From NCBI RefSeq assembly GCF_900101075.1, contig NZ_FNFY01000014.1, positions 1 through 59,992 on the forward strand: a DNA stretch of 59,992 nt, written 5' to 3'. Origin of the DNA: Lacicoccus qingdaonensis. Its GTDB lineage: Bacteria; Bacillota; Bacilli; Staphylococcales; Salinicoccaceae. Each line of letters starts with the position of its first letter. The first letter of the stretch is position 1. Positions 50,763-59,992 of this stretch are shown one piece after another. The translations under genes and the position numbers were made by a program. The notes under the pieces are model-generated. The model had not been told where the DNA came from. It saw only the letters and a program-made list of their open reading frames with translations, and made no database searches.

Positions 50763-52272
50763 TTATTTAAAAAATTTACGCACGCAGACGATTGTATCTC
50801 TGGTCATCATCGCTTTATTCGCAGTGATTTTTCTGCCGTTAATCATCATCACTATGTTTAATTTTCTGTTATTGGCAGAAGAGAGCATTCTTTCATCCAT
50901 AATGGTGATGATATCTGTGCTCATCATGATTATACTGTCGCTGATCACCGTCAACCGGATAGTAAAAGATATGTTCATGAATGAAAACATGCAGTTATAT
51001 CTTACTTTTCCGGTCAAAGCAGTCGAACTGCTGCGGGCGAAATTCATCATGCAGCTGTTTACGGGCATCCTGCCGGTCACAATACCGATCGGTTTGATTG
51101 TCGGCGTAGCATTCACTTTCAGATATTCGAGCATTTTACCGCTGGTATCAGCAATCTTATATTTCATGTTGCTCAGTATACTGACACTCGGACTAAGCTA
51201 CATAATTGTATTCCTGGTGACAAAAGTTGCGAGTCCTAAGAAAGTATCGGAGATATTGACGTTTATCGGCGGTTTTGCGGCAGTTCTGCCGTATCTTATC
51301 ATTACGTTTGGCGTCGTCAATATTGAAACGGTAATCAAGTATTTGCCGAATCCTGCAGGGTTATATGAGGGCTTTATTTACAATGTGAATCTTCTGGAAT
51401 TTACCGTATTTACATTATTAAGTATTATTTTATCCATCATCATTTTTGTGAGTCTGACACAGGTGGTTAAAAATGGATTTTTAAAAGGATGGATCACCAC
51501 TTCAGGGCGCAGCAGGAAAGCAGGCAGTACGTCCCTCGACGTTAATTCTGTCAAAGGTGCACTGTTGCAAAAAGATATTAAAATGACATTGAGAGACTTT
51601 AAGGAATGGGCGGCAGTTTTACCGCAATACTTCATTCCGTTTGTCGTTTATTTTGTGGCATATAATCCGGTGGCTTCCGATGGTTATCCTGAGATGAATA
51701 TGGACGGGGTGATCATCTCTGTATCCATTACGGGTACTGTCATCATCTCGATATTCGTTTCTGCTTCAAATACCGCGAGGGATGCGAGACATTACTCAAT
51801 GATGCGGGCATTGCCTCTGAAGGCGGCGGACATAGTGGATTCTAAATTCATATATAATTTCATAACGATCGTTCCGGTCTATATGCTGATGTCGCTGGGG
51901 GTCTTTTTGTTTACAGATGTTTCCGCAGCCGGACTTTTCTACAGTCTTGTCTTTATACTGATGACTGCGCTTGCTGTCATTCCTATCGGCATGTGGTTCG
52001 GTGCGAAATTCCCGGTGGTCAACACCAACAAGCCGACTGAACGGATGGATACCGGTGCCTCGATCATTATGATGATTGTAATTCTGATTTTAATTTTTTC
52101 AACAGGGTTCATGTCGAATGTATTCATTGATGCAGATGGTGATATAAATCATCGGATGACTGGTATAATGGGAGTGGTGATGCTTGCACTCAGTGCGGGA
52201 ATTTACTTTATAGTGACAAAAACGGTGAAAAATATATATCACAGAGGATTGAAGATTGTTTATAAGGGGTGA
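50722..52272 (+). CDS. ABC-2 type transporter permease
   Basis: 516 residues with about 12 hydrophobic segments in two similar halves (EcsB/YthQ-like layout), separated by a hydrophilic loop at about 245-285. Partner of the ATPase encoded just upstream. Substrate unknown. GGAGGAAG before the ATG lies inside the ATPase coding region. Confidence 0.8.
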   Translation: MFPILKVEIQSAVNYLKNLRTQTIVSLVIIALFAVIFLPLIIITMFNFLLLAEESILSSIMVMISVLIMIILSLITVNRIVKDMFMNENMQLYLTFPVKAVELLRAKFIMQLFTGILPVTIPIGLIVGVAFTFRYSSILPLVSAILYFMLLSILTLGLSYIIVFLVTKVASPKKVSEILTFIGGFAAVLPYLIITFGVVNIETVIKYLPNPAGLYEGFIYNVNLLEFTVFTLLSIILSIIIFVSLTQVVKNGFLKGWITTSGRSRKAGSTSLDVNSVKGALLQKDIKMTLRDFKEWAAVLPQYFIPFVVYFVAYNPVASDGYPEMNMDGVIISVSITGTVIISIFVSASNTARDARHYSMMRALPLKAADIVDSKFIYNFITIVPVYMLMSLGVFLFTDVSAAGLFYSLVFILMTALAVIPIGMWFGAKFPVVNTNKPTERMDTGASIIMMIVILILIFSTGFMSNVFIDADGDINHRMTGIMGVVMLALSAGIYFIVTKTVKNIYHRGLKIVYKG

Positions 52273-52277
52273 TGAAA

Positions 52278-52742
52278 ATGGCAGTTGTTTACGAGGAATT
52301 TCCGGTTGGATGGCTGAAAATCGTCGATGAGGATGAAGAGATTATCAGGATCGATTATGCAGAAGCGCCTGAAAAGAGTGATGAGCGGTCTGAAGTGATA
52401 AATGTTTGTATCGATCAGCTGAATGAGTATTTTGAAGGCCGGAGAAGTGAGTTTACAGTACCGGTCAATTATAGATACAGCGGGACGAAGTTCCAGCAGA
52501 AAGTCTGGAATGAACTGTGGGAGATCCCTTACGGCCGGACGATCAGTTATAAGGAACTCGCTGAAAGGTGCGGCGGCGCGAACTATTCAAGGGCTGTCGC
52601 CAATGCGAACGGCAAAAATCCGGTGTCGATCATCGTGCCGTGCCACAGGGTCATTTCAAGTGACGGGACCCTCGGCGGCTACACGGGCGGTCTGGATAAA
52701 AAGTCGAAATTGCTGACGATTGAAGGGTTGCAATTGATTTAA
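52278..52742 (+). CDS. Methylated-DNA-protein cysteine S-methyltransferase
   Basis: 154 residues. The helix-turn-helix recognition region (ISYKELAERCGGANYSRAVANANGKNP) and the active-site IVPCHRVI with the alkyl-acceptor cysteine (about residue 125) are complete, followed by GYTGG. It repairs O6-alkylguanine by suicidal transfer. ATG at 52278 is better spaced from AAGGGG than that at 52272. It follows the ABC permease at once and may be co-transcribed. Confidence 0.93.
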   Translation: MAVVYEEFPVGWLKIVDEDEEIIRIDYAEAPEKSDERSEVINVCIDQLNEYFEGRRSEFTVPVNYRYSGTKFQQKVWNELWEIPYGRTISYKELAERCGGANYSRAVANANGKNPVSIIVPCHRVISSDGTLGGYTGGLDKKSKLLTIEGLQLI

Positions 52743-52756
52743 ATGTTTTTATACAC

Positions 52757-52785
52757 TTGCTAATATTTAAAAAATAACATATATT
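52757..52785 (+). promoter_or_regulatory. Promoter of the leuS T-box leader
   Basis: TTGCTA (52757-52762), 17-bp spacer, TATATT (52780-52785). Confidence 0.55.
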
Positions 52786-52789
52786 AGTA

Positions 52790-52978
52790 CTTGTACAGAA
52801 GTAGTAATGCGATGCTGTTTCAAGAGAACCGGTGGCGGTGAAAACCGGTATCAGCGGACCGTGAACTTGTCTGTATCCTGTGAATTGAATATTTTTGAGA
52901 TGCACTTTTTAAGTGAATGCGGGTGGTACCGCGGTCAGATAGATCGTCCCATGTTTTATTAAACATGGGATTTTTATA
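52790..52978 (+). promoter_or_regulatory. T-box leader (leucine) upstream of leuS
   Basis: The T-box sequence GGGTGGTACCGCGG lies at 52921-52934 and the terminator TCCCATGTTT-TATT-AAACATGGGA-TTTTT at 52947-52975. The stem I region holds GTGAACTTGTC, from which a CTT leucine specifier can be read. Uncharged tRNA-Leu would pair with the T-box bulge and switch to the antiterminator. The specifier assignment is inference; the T-box itself is clear. Confidence 0.9.
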
Positions 52979-53008
52979 TACTTTTTTACACACAATAGGA
53001 GGGTCATA

Positions 53009-55423
53009 ATGGCTTATAATCACAGAGAGATTGAAAAGAAGTGGCAGGAATTCTGGGAAAATAATAAAACATTCAAAACAGATGAAGAATATGGCAAGAA
53101 GAAGTTTTACGCGCTGGATATGTTCCCGTATCCGTCCGGAGCCGGACTTCACGTCGGACACCCGGAAGGGTACACGGCGACAGATATATTGTCACGTATG
53201 AAACGCATGCAGGGATACAATGTCCTTCATCCGATGGGCTGGGATGCTTTCGGCCTGCCGGCGGAGCAGTATGCGATTGATACAGGAAATGATATACGTG
53301 AATTTAACGAAAAGAATATCGATAATTTCCGCAGACAGATCAAAGAACTCGGTTTCAGCTATGACTGGGACCGTGAAATCGATACGACAGATCCTCATTA
53401 TTTCAAATGGACACAGTGGATTTTCATCCAGCTGTACAATAAAGGACTTGCCTACATCGACGAAGTGCCGGTGAACTGGTGTGAGGCACTGGGCACAGTA
53501 CTTGCGAATGAAGAAGTCATCGATGGTCTGTCAGAACGCGGCGGTCATCCGGTAGTAAGAAAGCCGATGCGCCAGTGGGTACTGAAAATCACGGAATATG
53601 CCGACCGTCTGCTCGAAGATCTTGAAGATCTGGACTGGCCGGAATCTCTTAAAGATATGCAGCGCAACTGGATTGGAAAATCCGAAGGTGCGAATATCGA
53701 TTTCAAAATTGAAGGCACGGATAAAGAGTTCACAGCATTTACAACACGTCCGGACACAATTTACGGCGCGACATATGCCGTTTTTGCACCGGAGCATGAA
53801 CTTGTGGATGAAATCACGACAGCAGAACAAAAAGAAACAATCAAAGCTTATCAGGATAAAGCGGCGATGAAGAGCGAACTGGAACGTACCGATCTTGCGA
53901 AAGAAAAAACAGGTGCCTTTACAGGTGCTTACGCAATCAATCCGTTCAACGGTGAAAAACTGCCGATATGGATTTCTGATTACGTTCTTGCATCTTATGG
54001 TACTGGAGCAATCATGGCAGTGCCTGCACATGACGAGCGCGACTATGAATTTGCGAAAGAATTCGATCTGCCGATCATCGAAGTGATTGAAGGCGGCAAC
54101 ATCGATGAAGAAGCGTTTACAGGCGACGGTCCACATGTGAATTCGGGAGCACTCGACGGTCTAAGCACCGAAGAAGCGATTGAAAAGTCGCTCGAGATTC
54201 TGAACGAGAACAATTTCGGAAGAAAAGAAACGACATATAAACTGCGTGACTGGCTGTTCTCACGCCAGCGCTACTGGGGCGAACCGATTCCAGTCATCCA
54301 CTGGGAGGACGGTACAATGTCAACAGTGCCTGAAGACGAGCTTCCTTTGGAACTGCCTTATATGGATGAGATAAAACCGTCGGGTACAGGTGAATCACCG
54401 CTTGCCAACAATCAGGACTGGGTGGAAGTCGTGAGAGAAGACGGCGTCAAGGGACGCCGTGAGACGAACACGATGCCTCAGTGGGCAGGCAGCTGCTGGT
54501 ATTACCTGAGATTTATCGATCCTCACAATGATGAAGCATTGGCAGACCCTGAAAAACTGAAACACTGGCTGCCGGTTGACCTGTACATCGGCGGGGCAGA
54601 GCATGCGGTACTGCACCTGCTGTATGCACGCTTCTGGCACAAAGTACTTTATGATATCGGCGTTGTGCACACGAAAGAGCCGTTCCAGAAATTGTTCAAC
54701 CAGGGCATGATTCTCGGGGAAGGCAACGAGAAAATGAGTAAATCAAAAGGCAATGTCATCAACCCTGATGATATCGTTCATTCACATGGTGCGGATACAT
54801 TGAGACTGTATGAGATGTTCATGGGGCCATTGGATGCTTCAGTCGCGTGGAGTACGACGGGGCTTGATGGTTCTAGACGTTTCCTCGACCGTGTTTGGAG
54901 ACTCATCATCAATGAAGATACCGGTGAGATCCAGGATAAAATTGTAAATAAAGAAACACCGGCTGTCGATAAAGTCTATCACGAAACGGTGAAGAAGATT
55001 TCCGACGATTACGAAACTCTTGATTTCAACACTGCAATCTCCCAGATGATGGTATTCGTCAATGAGTGTAATAAGCAGGAAGAGATTTCGAAAGAATATA
55101 TTGAAAACTTTGTCAAGATGCTGTCACCGATTGCACCCCATATTGCCGAAGAGCTGTGGGACAGACTCGGTCACGGAGGGACGATCGCCTACGAAGTATG
55201 GCCGGTTTTCGATGAAAATAAACTGATTGAAGAAGAAGTTGAGATCGTCATTCAGGTCAACGGTAAAGTACGTGAGAAGATGAATGTACCGACAGATGCA
55301 TCAAAAGAGGATTTGGAGAGCATCGCCATCGAAACTGATAAAATCCAGGAAATCATCAAGGATAAAACTGTCAGAAAAGTGATTGCGGTACCGGGCAAAC
55401 TGATTAATATAGTGGCAAACTAA
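53009..55423 (+). CDS. leuS: Leucyl-tRNA synthetase
   Basis: 804-residue class I synthetase. HIGH-type motif in [13 protein letters not shown] (about 45-57), the CP1 editing domain ([19 protein letters not shown] around 250), and [15 protein letters not shown] (about 577-591). AGGAGG before the ATG. Expression under the T-box leader directly upstream. Confidence 0.97.
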   Translation: MAYNHREIEKKWQEFWENNKTFKTDEEYGKKKFYALDMFPYPSGAGLHVGHPEGYTATDILSRMKRMQGYNVLHPMGWDAFGLPAEQYAIDTGNDIREFNEKNIDNFRRQIKELGFSYDWDREIDTTDPHYFKWTQWIFIQLYNKGLAYIDEVPVNWCEALGTVLANEEVIDGLSERGGHPVVRKPMRQWVLKITEYADRLLEDLEDLDWPESLKDMQRNWIGKSEGANIDFKIEGTDKEFTAFTTRPDTIYGATYAVFAPEHELVDEITTAEQKETIKAYQDKAAMKSELERTDLAKEKTGAFTGAYAINPFNGEKLPIWISDYVLASYGTGAIMAVPAHDERDYEFAKEFDLPIIEVIEGGNIDEEAFTGDGPHVNSGALDGLSTEEAIEKSLEILNENNFGRKETTYKLRDWLFSRQRYWGEPIPVIHWEDGTMSTVPEDELPLELPYMDEIKPSGTGESPLANNQDWVEVVREDGVKGRRETNTMPQWAGSCWYYLRFIDPHNDEALADPEKLKHWLPVDLYIGGAEHAVLHLLYARFWHKVLYDIGVVHTKEPFQKLFNQGMILGEGNEKMSKSKGNVINPDDIVHSHGADTLRLYEMFMGPLDASVAWSTTGLDGSRRFLDRVWRLIINEDTGEIQDKIVNKETPAVDKVYHETVKKISDDYETLDFNTAISQMMVFVNECNKQEEISKEYIENFVKMLSPIAPHIAEELWDRLGHGGTIAYEVWPVFDENKLIEEEVEIVIQVNGKVREKMNVPTDASKEDLESIAIETDKIQEIIKDKTVRKVIAVPGKLINIVAN

Positions 55424-55424
55424 G

Positions 55425-55458
55425 AAAAGGCAAGGTCTTTGACCTTGCCTTTTTCATT
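55425..55458 (+). terminator. Terminator of leuS
   Basis: AAAAGGCAAGGTC-TTT-GACCTTGCCTTTTT. Confidence 0.88.
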
Positions 55459-55573
55459 TTTCCGAACATCTCATATACAGTACCTTTTAGAATTTCGTAA
55501 CTTTTGTCATCAAAGAAATCACTGCGATTATGTTATCGTTTGATATAGAACCTTTACGAAAGGATGATTGAAA

Positions 55574-55900
55574 ATGATTAAAGTGGTAAACGCGTTAAGC
55601 ATTAAAAAAGGCCGGATTGATGAAGTGGCGGCAAAGTTCCAGGAACCTAAAGCCGTCCATACTTTTGAAGGCTTCGAACTGATGGAAGTTTTGAAGAATG
55701 AAAATCCGGAAGATCACGATGAACTGCTGATTTCTACAAACTGGAAGGATCATGCGTCTTTTGAAGCATGGAGAGACAGCCGTAAAAACCAGAAAGCACA
55801 TGATGCCAAATCCGGCGGGGAGAAACCGGCGGATAATCCGATCATCGACAATGAAATCCGTATTTATGAAATTGCATATCAGCATCATCCTGCAGAGTAA
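55574..55900 (+). CDS. IsdG/HmoB-like heme-degrading monooxygenase
   Basis: 108 residues of the antibiotic-biosynthesis-monooxygenase fold. The IsdG triad is visible: Asn in VVNALS (about 6), Trp in SFEAWRDS (about 62) and His in NQKAHD (about 74). Such enzymes open heme in the cytosol to release iron. The ATG at 55574 follows AAAGGATG. No other heme-uptake genes are adjacent and I find no convincing Fur box upstream. Assignment to IsdG rather than a general ABM protein rests on the triad. Confidence 0.82.
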   Translation: MIKVVNALSIKKGRIDEVAAKFQEPKAVHTFEGFELMEVLKNENPEDHDELLISTNWKDHASFEAWRDSRKNQKAHDAKSGGEKPADNPIIDNEIRIYEIAYQHHPAE

Positions 55901-55907
55901 CGGCAGA

Positions 55908-55945
55908 AACCCGTCATTCAATTGTGTGAGTGACGGGGTTTATTG
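55908..55945. terminator. Bidirectional terminator
   Basis: AAACCCGTCA-loop-TGACGGGGTTT stem between the convergent heme oxygenase-like and flavoprotein genes. Confidence 0.7.
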
Positions 55946-55951
55946 TGATTT

Positions 55952-57205
55952 TTATGATTTACCTGCACTGTGGCCGGCAACGTATCCGGTCACGAGGGCG
56001 CTTGTGATATTATAGCCGCCGGTGTAGCCGTGGATATCCAGTACTTCTCCTGCAAAGTAGAGGCCGTCGACCATCCGGCTTTCCATCGTCTGTGGAGTGA
56101 TCTCTTTCAGATTGACGCCTCCGCCTGTGACGAATGCTTTTTCAATGGACTGTGTACCGTCGACCTTAAATGTGAATCCTTTGAGAAACTCAACTATCTT
56201 CTGTTTATCTTCACTTTTAAGATGATGGCTGGTCGCATCGCCGTCGATGTCATTATATTCAATCAGGAATTCTGCAAGACGGTCCTGCATCATCCCTTTA
56301 AGTATATTTCTGATGGATTTATCCGGACTTTCCTTAAGCAGTGCATCGAGATTTTCCTGAAGTGCGCCTTTTTTCACTTCTGGATGGAAGTCGATCATCA
56401 TGGCAATATCTTTACGTTTCTGGCTTTTCTGCTCTTTGAATATGAACTGGCTGCACCTGAGTGCCGCCGGCCCGGACACGCCGAAATGGGTGAAGATCAT
56501 ATCCATCTGGTGTGTAATTCTCGGCCTGCCATTTTTCCTGAGAACGGACAAGGCGACATTATCGAGGCTCAGACCTTTTAATCTGCCTTCTTTAATAAAG
56601 TTCTCAGAGGATGTGATGGGCACCTCGGTCGGGAATAATTCTGTAATATTATGGCCTGCTTCCGTAGCGAATCTGTGGCCGTCGCCGGTGGAACCGGTAT
56701 TGGGCACACTTTTTCCTCCGGTGGTGATGATCACATTGGAAGCTTTTATAATTTCCCCGTCATTCAGCCGGACGCCGGTAATTGCATTCCCTTCAGTCAA
56801 TATTTTTACTACTATAGTACTGTACCGGATTGTCACGTTGTTCTTATCCAGTTCTTTTAAAAAGACATTCAGTACATCCATTGCTTTGTCAGTGACCGGA
56901 AACATCCGGCCGTGGTCTTCTTCTTTAAGGTCTACGCCGCGTGTCTCTACAAAGTCAATAATATTTTCATTATCAAAAATGCTGAACGGGCCGTAAAGGA
57001 ACTTGCCGTTACCGGGAATGTGGCTGATGATTTCTTCGTAGGGCAGACGGTTCGTTACATTGCAGCGTCCGCCGCCTGAAATGAGCAGCTTCTGTCCAAG
57101 CTTTTTATTTTTCTCGATAAGTAAAACTTTTTTGCCATTTTCAGAAGCGGCATAGCCTGCCATGAGGCCGCTGACCCCACCGCCTACAACGATTATGTCA
57201 AACAT
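55952..57205 (-). CDS. HI0933-family flavoprotein (BaiN/YtfP-like NAD(P)/FAD oxidoreductase)
   Basis: 417 residues. N-terminal FAD fold IIVVGGGVSGLMAGYAASENG and GGGRCNVTNR, the family signature; middle insert with MDMIFTHFGVSGPAAL; C-terminal VTGGGVNLKEITPQTMESR and GEVLDIHGYTGGYNI closing the FAD site. Substrate unknown; some relatives reduce bile acids. AAAGGAG site before the ATG. Divergent from murJ. Confidence 0.88.
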   Translation of the reverse strand: MFDIIVVGGGVSGLMAGYAASENGKKVLLIEKNKKLGQKLLISGGGRCNVTNRLPYEEIISHIPGNGKFLYGPFSIFDNENIIDFVETRGVDLKEEDHGRMFPVTDKAMDVLNVFLKELDKNNVTIRYSTIVVKILTEGNAITGVRLNDGEIIKASNVIITTGGKSVPNTGSTGDGHRFATEAGHNITELFPTEVPITSSENFIKEGRLKGLSLDNVALSVLRKNGRPRITHQMDMIFTHFGVSGPAALRCSQFIFKEQKSQKRKDIAMMIDFHPEVKKGALQENLDALLKESPDKSIRNILKGMMQDRLAEFLIEYNDIDGDATSHHLKSEDKQKIVEFLKGFTFKVDGTQSIEKAFVTGGGVNLKEITPQTMESRMVDGLYFAGEVLDIHGYTGGYNITSALVTGYVAGHSAGKS

Positions 57206-57283
57206 AGATTTGCTCCTTTTAGTTTGAAAGTGATGTTATTTTGATTATAATGTAGTTTAGTCTAAAATAAGAAGGTTATAAAA

Positions 57284-58918
57284 ATGTCAGATTCAAATAA
57301 ACTGGTTAGAGGGACATTCTATCTGACTTTGGCGACATTGATCACCAAAGTTTTGGGAATGCTCTACTTGATTCCATTTTACAGTATTATGGACGGAGAA
57401 GAAAACCTGGCCTTATACGGTTATGCTTATACGCCATACACGATCATGCTTTCTATCGCAGCAGCGGGAGTGCCCGGCGCCGTATCGAAATATGTGGCCA
57501 AATATAATGCGCTGGGTGCATACCAGACGAGTCAGAAGCTGTATAAATCCAGTCTGCTCATAATGATCGCTTCAGGTATACTCGCATTTTTAGCACTGTA
57601 CATCGCAGCGCCTTTCATAGCGAATTTACAGACGATGGCAGCAGGCAGCGGAGAAGGCAGCTGGACTGCTGAAGATATTACGCGCATTATCCGCATTATC
57701 GGAATCGCCGTCATCATCATTCCTTTCATGGCGACGTTCAGAGGGATATTCCAAGGGTTCGAATCTTTCGGTCCGACGAGCGCCTCCTCCGTTGTGGAAC
57801 AGGTCGTGAGAATCACAGTGCTGCTCAGCGGTGCGTATATTATCATCTATGTCCTTGACGGTACAGTTCAGCAGGCAAACGAGATCGCGGTGCTCGCTGC
57901 ATTCATCGGCGGAATCGGTGCGATTCTGACGCTCTTCATCTTCTGGAGGAAGAGGCAGCCGCACATTCAGAAGCAGGTGGAGGCGGACAACACGGACTAT
58001 GATTTCTCATATAAGGAAATGTACGGTGAAATCATCCGTTACGGAATACCATTTATAATAGTAGGAATCAGTATACCTGTAATGATTTTCATCGACCAGC
58101 TGACACATAACAACGGTCTTGCCATGGCAGGTGTACCTGAGCAGTACCACGACAGCTGGTTCGGCATGCTGAACTTGACCACACATAAACTTATCATGAT
58201 TCCTACATCACTTGCAGCGGCATTTGCAATCAGCATTCTGCCGTTCATCACTAAAAATTTTCAGAGGAAAGAGATGGACAATGTCCACCATCAGATTAAA
58301 ATGATGCTGCTGATGCTGTTGTTCTTTACAATTCCGGCAGCGGTCGGAATGATGATCCTCTCAGCACCTCTGTATACGTCGTTCTACAGTTACAATGAAA
58401 TGGGCATTAAGATTCTAATATTCTATGCACCTGTCAGCATCATCATTTCACTGTTTTCAATCACATGTTCGATTGTACAGGGTATAGACAGGCAAAATCT
58501 TACATTATATGTCGTTCTGGCGGTGCTCGTCATCAAATTGGGCATCAACATACCACTGATCATGCAGTTCCACACTGTGGGCGCGGTTATGGGGACGGCA
58601 ATCGCACTGGGGATCGGCGTTTTCCTGAACTTGTGGATCATAAAGAAATACGGCAAGTTCCATATCCGTCCACTGATAAAGCCATTGATGCAGATTGGTT
58701 TCTATACCGTCGTCATGCTGCTGACAGTAGAGATCGTCTATTTACTGATGCTGTTCACTCTTGACGTTCAGAACAAGGTCGATTCAGTCATCATACTTGC
58801 TGTAACGGTGCCCGTCGGTGCTTTTGTCTATATATTCCTGTCATTCAGAAGCAGGCTTGCCGATGAGATACTGGGCGCCAGAGCAGATAAAATCAGACAG
58901 AAGTTGAGGTTTTTATAA
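57284..58918 (+). CDS. murJ: Lipid II flippase-type MOP transporter (MurJ/YtgP)
   Basis: 544 residues with about 14 transmembrane helices of the polysaccharide-transport (SpoVB-like) branch. N-terminal RGTFYLTLATLITKVLGMLYLIPFY and PGAVSKYVAKYN are typical. Staphylococcal and B. subtilis (YtgP) counterparts act as lipid II flippases. The gene is followed directly by the pseudouridine synthase gene, the same order as ytgP-ytzG. Assignment to MurJ is from family and context. Confidence 0.85.
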   Translation: MSDSNKLVRGTFYLTLATLITKVLGMLYLIPFYSIMDGEENLALYGYAYTPYTIMLSIAAAGVPGAVSKYVAKYNALGAYQTSQKLYKSSLLIMIASGILAFLALYIAAPFIANLQTMAAGSGEGSWTAEDITRIIRIIGIAVIIIPFMATFRGIFQGFESFGPTSASSVVEQVVRITVLLSGAYIIIYVLDGTVQQANEIAVLAAFIGGIGAILTLFIFWRKRQPHIQKQVEADNTDYDFSYKEMYGEIIRYGIPFIIVGISIPVMIFIDQLTHNNGLAMAGVPEQYHDSWFGMLNLTTHKLIMIPTSLAAAFAISILPFITKNFQRKEMDNVHHQIKMMLLMLLFFTIPAAVGMMILSAPLYTSFYSYNEMGIKILIFYAPVSIIISLFSITCSIVQGIDRQNLTLYVVLAVLVIKLGINIPLIMQFHTVGAVMGTAIALGIGVFLNLWIIKKYGKFHIRPLIKPLMQIGFYTVVMLLTVEIVYLLMLFTLDVQNKVDSVIILAVTVPVGAFVYIFLSFRSRLADEILGARADKIRQKLRFL

Positions 58919-59613
58919 TGCGTCTGGATAAATTTTTGGCGAATGCCGGAATCGGCAGCCGTAAAGAAGTGTCCAAAAAGATCAGGGACAAGCAGGTGAA
59001 AGTGGAAGATGAAACAGTCAATAAACCGAACCACAAAGTTTCATATGACAGTCATATCACTGTCAATGATGAACAGGTGATTCTGGAGGAGTATATATAT
59101 CTGATGCTGAATAAGCCGGCAGGGGTCATATCTTCAACGGAAGAGAGTCCTACACAGACGGTGATGGAACTGATTGACCATCCCCAGATTGATGAACTCT
59201 TTCCTGTAGGCAGGCTGGACAAGGATACAACGGGGCTGCTGATCGTTTCAAATGACGGCAAGCTTTCCCACAGTCTCCTCAGTCCGAGAAATAAGATCGG
59301 CAAAACATACGAAGTCATTCTGAAGGAAGATGTCACTGATGAGGATATCGAAAAATTGGAATCAGGCATTCCTTTGAAAGATTTTACATCCTCGCCGGCC
59401 ATCGCGACAAAGATTGAAGACAGAACAGTCGAACTGACCATATATGAAGGCAAGTTTCATCAGGTCAAACGCATGTTCATATATTTGGGTAATGAAGTCA
59501 CCGGACTGAAGCGGATAAGTTTCGGCAGCCTCATGCTGGATGAAATGCTCAAACCGGGAGAAAGCAGATATTTAACCGACGAAGAAGTGAAGAATTTAAC
59601 GCACCTTGTTTAA
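58918..59613 (+). CDS. RsuA-type 16S rRNA pseudouridine synthase
   Basis: 231 residues. An N-terminal S4 RNA-binding domain (MRLDKFLANAGIGSRKEVSKKIR) is followed by the catalytic domain with GRLDKDTTGLLIVSNDG, where the aspartate of RLDKDT is the catalytic residue, and EGKFHQVKRMF near the end. The start overlaps the murJ stop by one base (TAATG), indicating translational coupling. B. subtilis YtzG is the likely counterpart; target position U516 is inferred from family. Confidence 0.9.
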   Translation: MRLDKFLANAGIGSRKEVSKKIRDKQVKVEDETVNKPNHKVSYDSHITVNDEQVILEEYIYLMLNKPAGVISSTEESPTQTVMELIDHPQIDELFPVGRLDKDTTGLLIVSNDGKLSHSLLSPRNKIGKTYEVILKEDVTDEDIEKLESGIPLKDFTSSPAIATKIEDRTVELTIYEGKFHQVKRMFIYLGNEVTGLKRISFGSLMLDEMLKPGESRYLTDEEVKNLTHLV

Positions 59614-59670
59614 ATCGTTTAAGAGTGGGTAAATATATATGTAATTACTTGAATCAATTTCATAATTGCT

Positions 59671-59722
59671 CTTTTTAAAAATACAAAGACCTACAGAATT
59701 CCTAAAATGTATTTTAAAAAAC
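59671..59722. repeat. AT-rich inverted repeat after the pseudouridine synthase gene
   Basis: TTTTTAAAAATACA and TGTATTTTAAAAAA form nearly complementary arms around about 24 bases. It may be a weak terminator for either flanking gene, or the end of the insertion sequence carrying the adjacent transposase. Confidence 0.4.
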
Positions 59723-59727
59723 AGAAA

Positions 59728-59992
59728 TCATGCAGCTTGTTGCTGAATGAATTGAGCATCGATGCGGTCTGCAGCCAACTTGGATGCATTGTAAACAAGT
59801 GTCACCATGTCAAAATGAATTTTTGCGCGTTTTCCGGTACGATATCGAACATTGTTCAGTTGAAAGAATTCCTTAAGGTATGCATTGACTCTTTCTACCG
59901 CAGTACGGCGTTTGAAAATGTTTTTCCATGCTAGAGACCCACGGGCTGGTGCGGAATATTTCCTGAGATCTGTTGTTATTTTCATTTTGAAA
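59728..59992 (-). mobile_element. C-terminal end of a DDE transposase, running off the right edge
   Basis: The frame is open to the window edge and ends at 59728. It carries the typical transposase C-terminus TAVERVNAYLKEFFQLNNVR and HFDMVTLVYNASKLAADRI, including the glutamate of the third catalytic motif (ER-type, TAVERV). It resembles IS4/IS5/IS1182-type DDE transposases; the exact family cannot be set from 87 residues. The N-terminal part lies beyond 59992, so the ATG at 59985 is not the real start. Confidence 0.75.

Noticed and set aside
53531-54136. 201-codon minus-strand ORF
   Set aside because: Antisense shadow inside leuS, rich in Phe, Cys and Arg, with no ribosome binding site.
55480-55573. 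Fur box upstream of the heme oxygenase-like gene
   Set aside because: The best candidate around GATTATGTTATCG fails the 7-1-7 pattern at too many positions.

Overview
The window reads as a chromosomal segment of a low-to-moderate GC Gram-positive coccus of the Staphylococcaceae, most likely a Jeotgalicoccus- or Salinicoccus-like genus rather than Staphylococcus itself. This rests on protein style and gene order: a fad operon with the gene set of S. aureus fadABDEX, a menA / menFDHB-menE block, pckA divergent from a SAM-riboswitch metK, and the Bacillales series (YtoA-like, YtpA-like, MnmM, leuS, YtgP/MurJ, YtzG). Very acidic lipoproteins and two osmoprotectant-type ATPases would suit a salt-tolerant organism. 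The genus is inference; no rRNA gene is present.

Layout. 1-1.1 kb: end of a probable integrated element (a partial gene, a doubtful ORF, a zinc-ribbon membrane protein) abutting a tRNA-Ser/tRNA-Asn pair. 1.4-9.7 kb: small membrane peptide, YfcC-type carrier, an apparently undescribed Fur-controlled small RNA locus, a quinone-sensing HxlR/VOC dioxygenase pair, a YtrA-type regulator with an ABC transporter whose ATPase lacks its H-loop region, a membrane-anchored staphylococcal-type nuclease, a TipA-like MerR regulator, DUF1697 and a Dus enzyme. 9.9-10.7 kb: operon of eight tRNAs. 11.2-19.2 kb: complete beta-oxidation operon (fadX, acyl-CoA ligase, acyl-CoA dehydrogenase, fadB, fadA) with a cre site on its promoter. 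19.3-27 kb: accessory stretch with an IS30 remnant, MFS transporter, tRNA-Thr, small lipoproteins, an orphan Opu-type ATPase, a D-threonine-aldolase-like enzyme and hypothetical genes.

27-33 kb: menaquinone synthesis (menA divergent from menF-menD-menH-menB, then menE behind a terminator; menC is not here). 33-44 kb: yidD, a YtkD-like Nudix hydrolase, a 51-bp tandem repeat, a glycine-betaine OpuA-type transporter, an oligopeptide-binding lipoprotein with a cre site in its leader, pckA, an Ltp-domain lipoprotein and metK. 44-60 kb: a NERD protein, an FAD oxidoreductase, proline dehydrogenase, gamma carbonic anhydrase-like protein, a YtpA-like hydrolase without its catalytic serine, MnmM, an ABC-2 exporter, O6-alkylguanine-DNA alkyltransferase, T-box leuS, an IsdG-like heme oxygenase, a HI0933-type flavoprotein, MurJ, an RsuA-type pseudouridine synthase, and a transposase fragment running off the right edge.

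Regulation is readable in several places: two Fur boxes on a perfect sigma-A promoter (3.3 kb), cre sites (11.2 and 39.4 kb), a YtrA-type palindrome (6.57 kb), a SAM-I riboswitch (42.3 kb), a T-box (52.8 kb) and many intrinsic terminators. The strongest candidate for something new is the Fur-controlled, C-rich ~180-nt RNA between the YfcC-like carrier and the VOC dioxygenase, which resembles staphylococcal IsrR in logic. Next are the translated 51-bp tandem repeat at 34.1 kb, the family of lipoproteins sharing one signal peptide, and several enzymes that have lost canonical catalytic residues.
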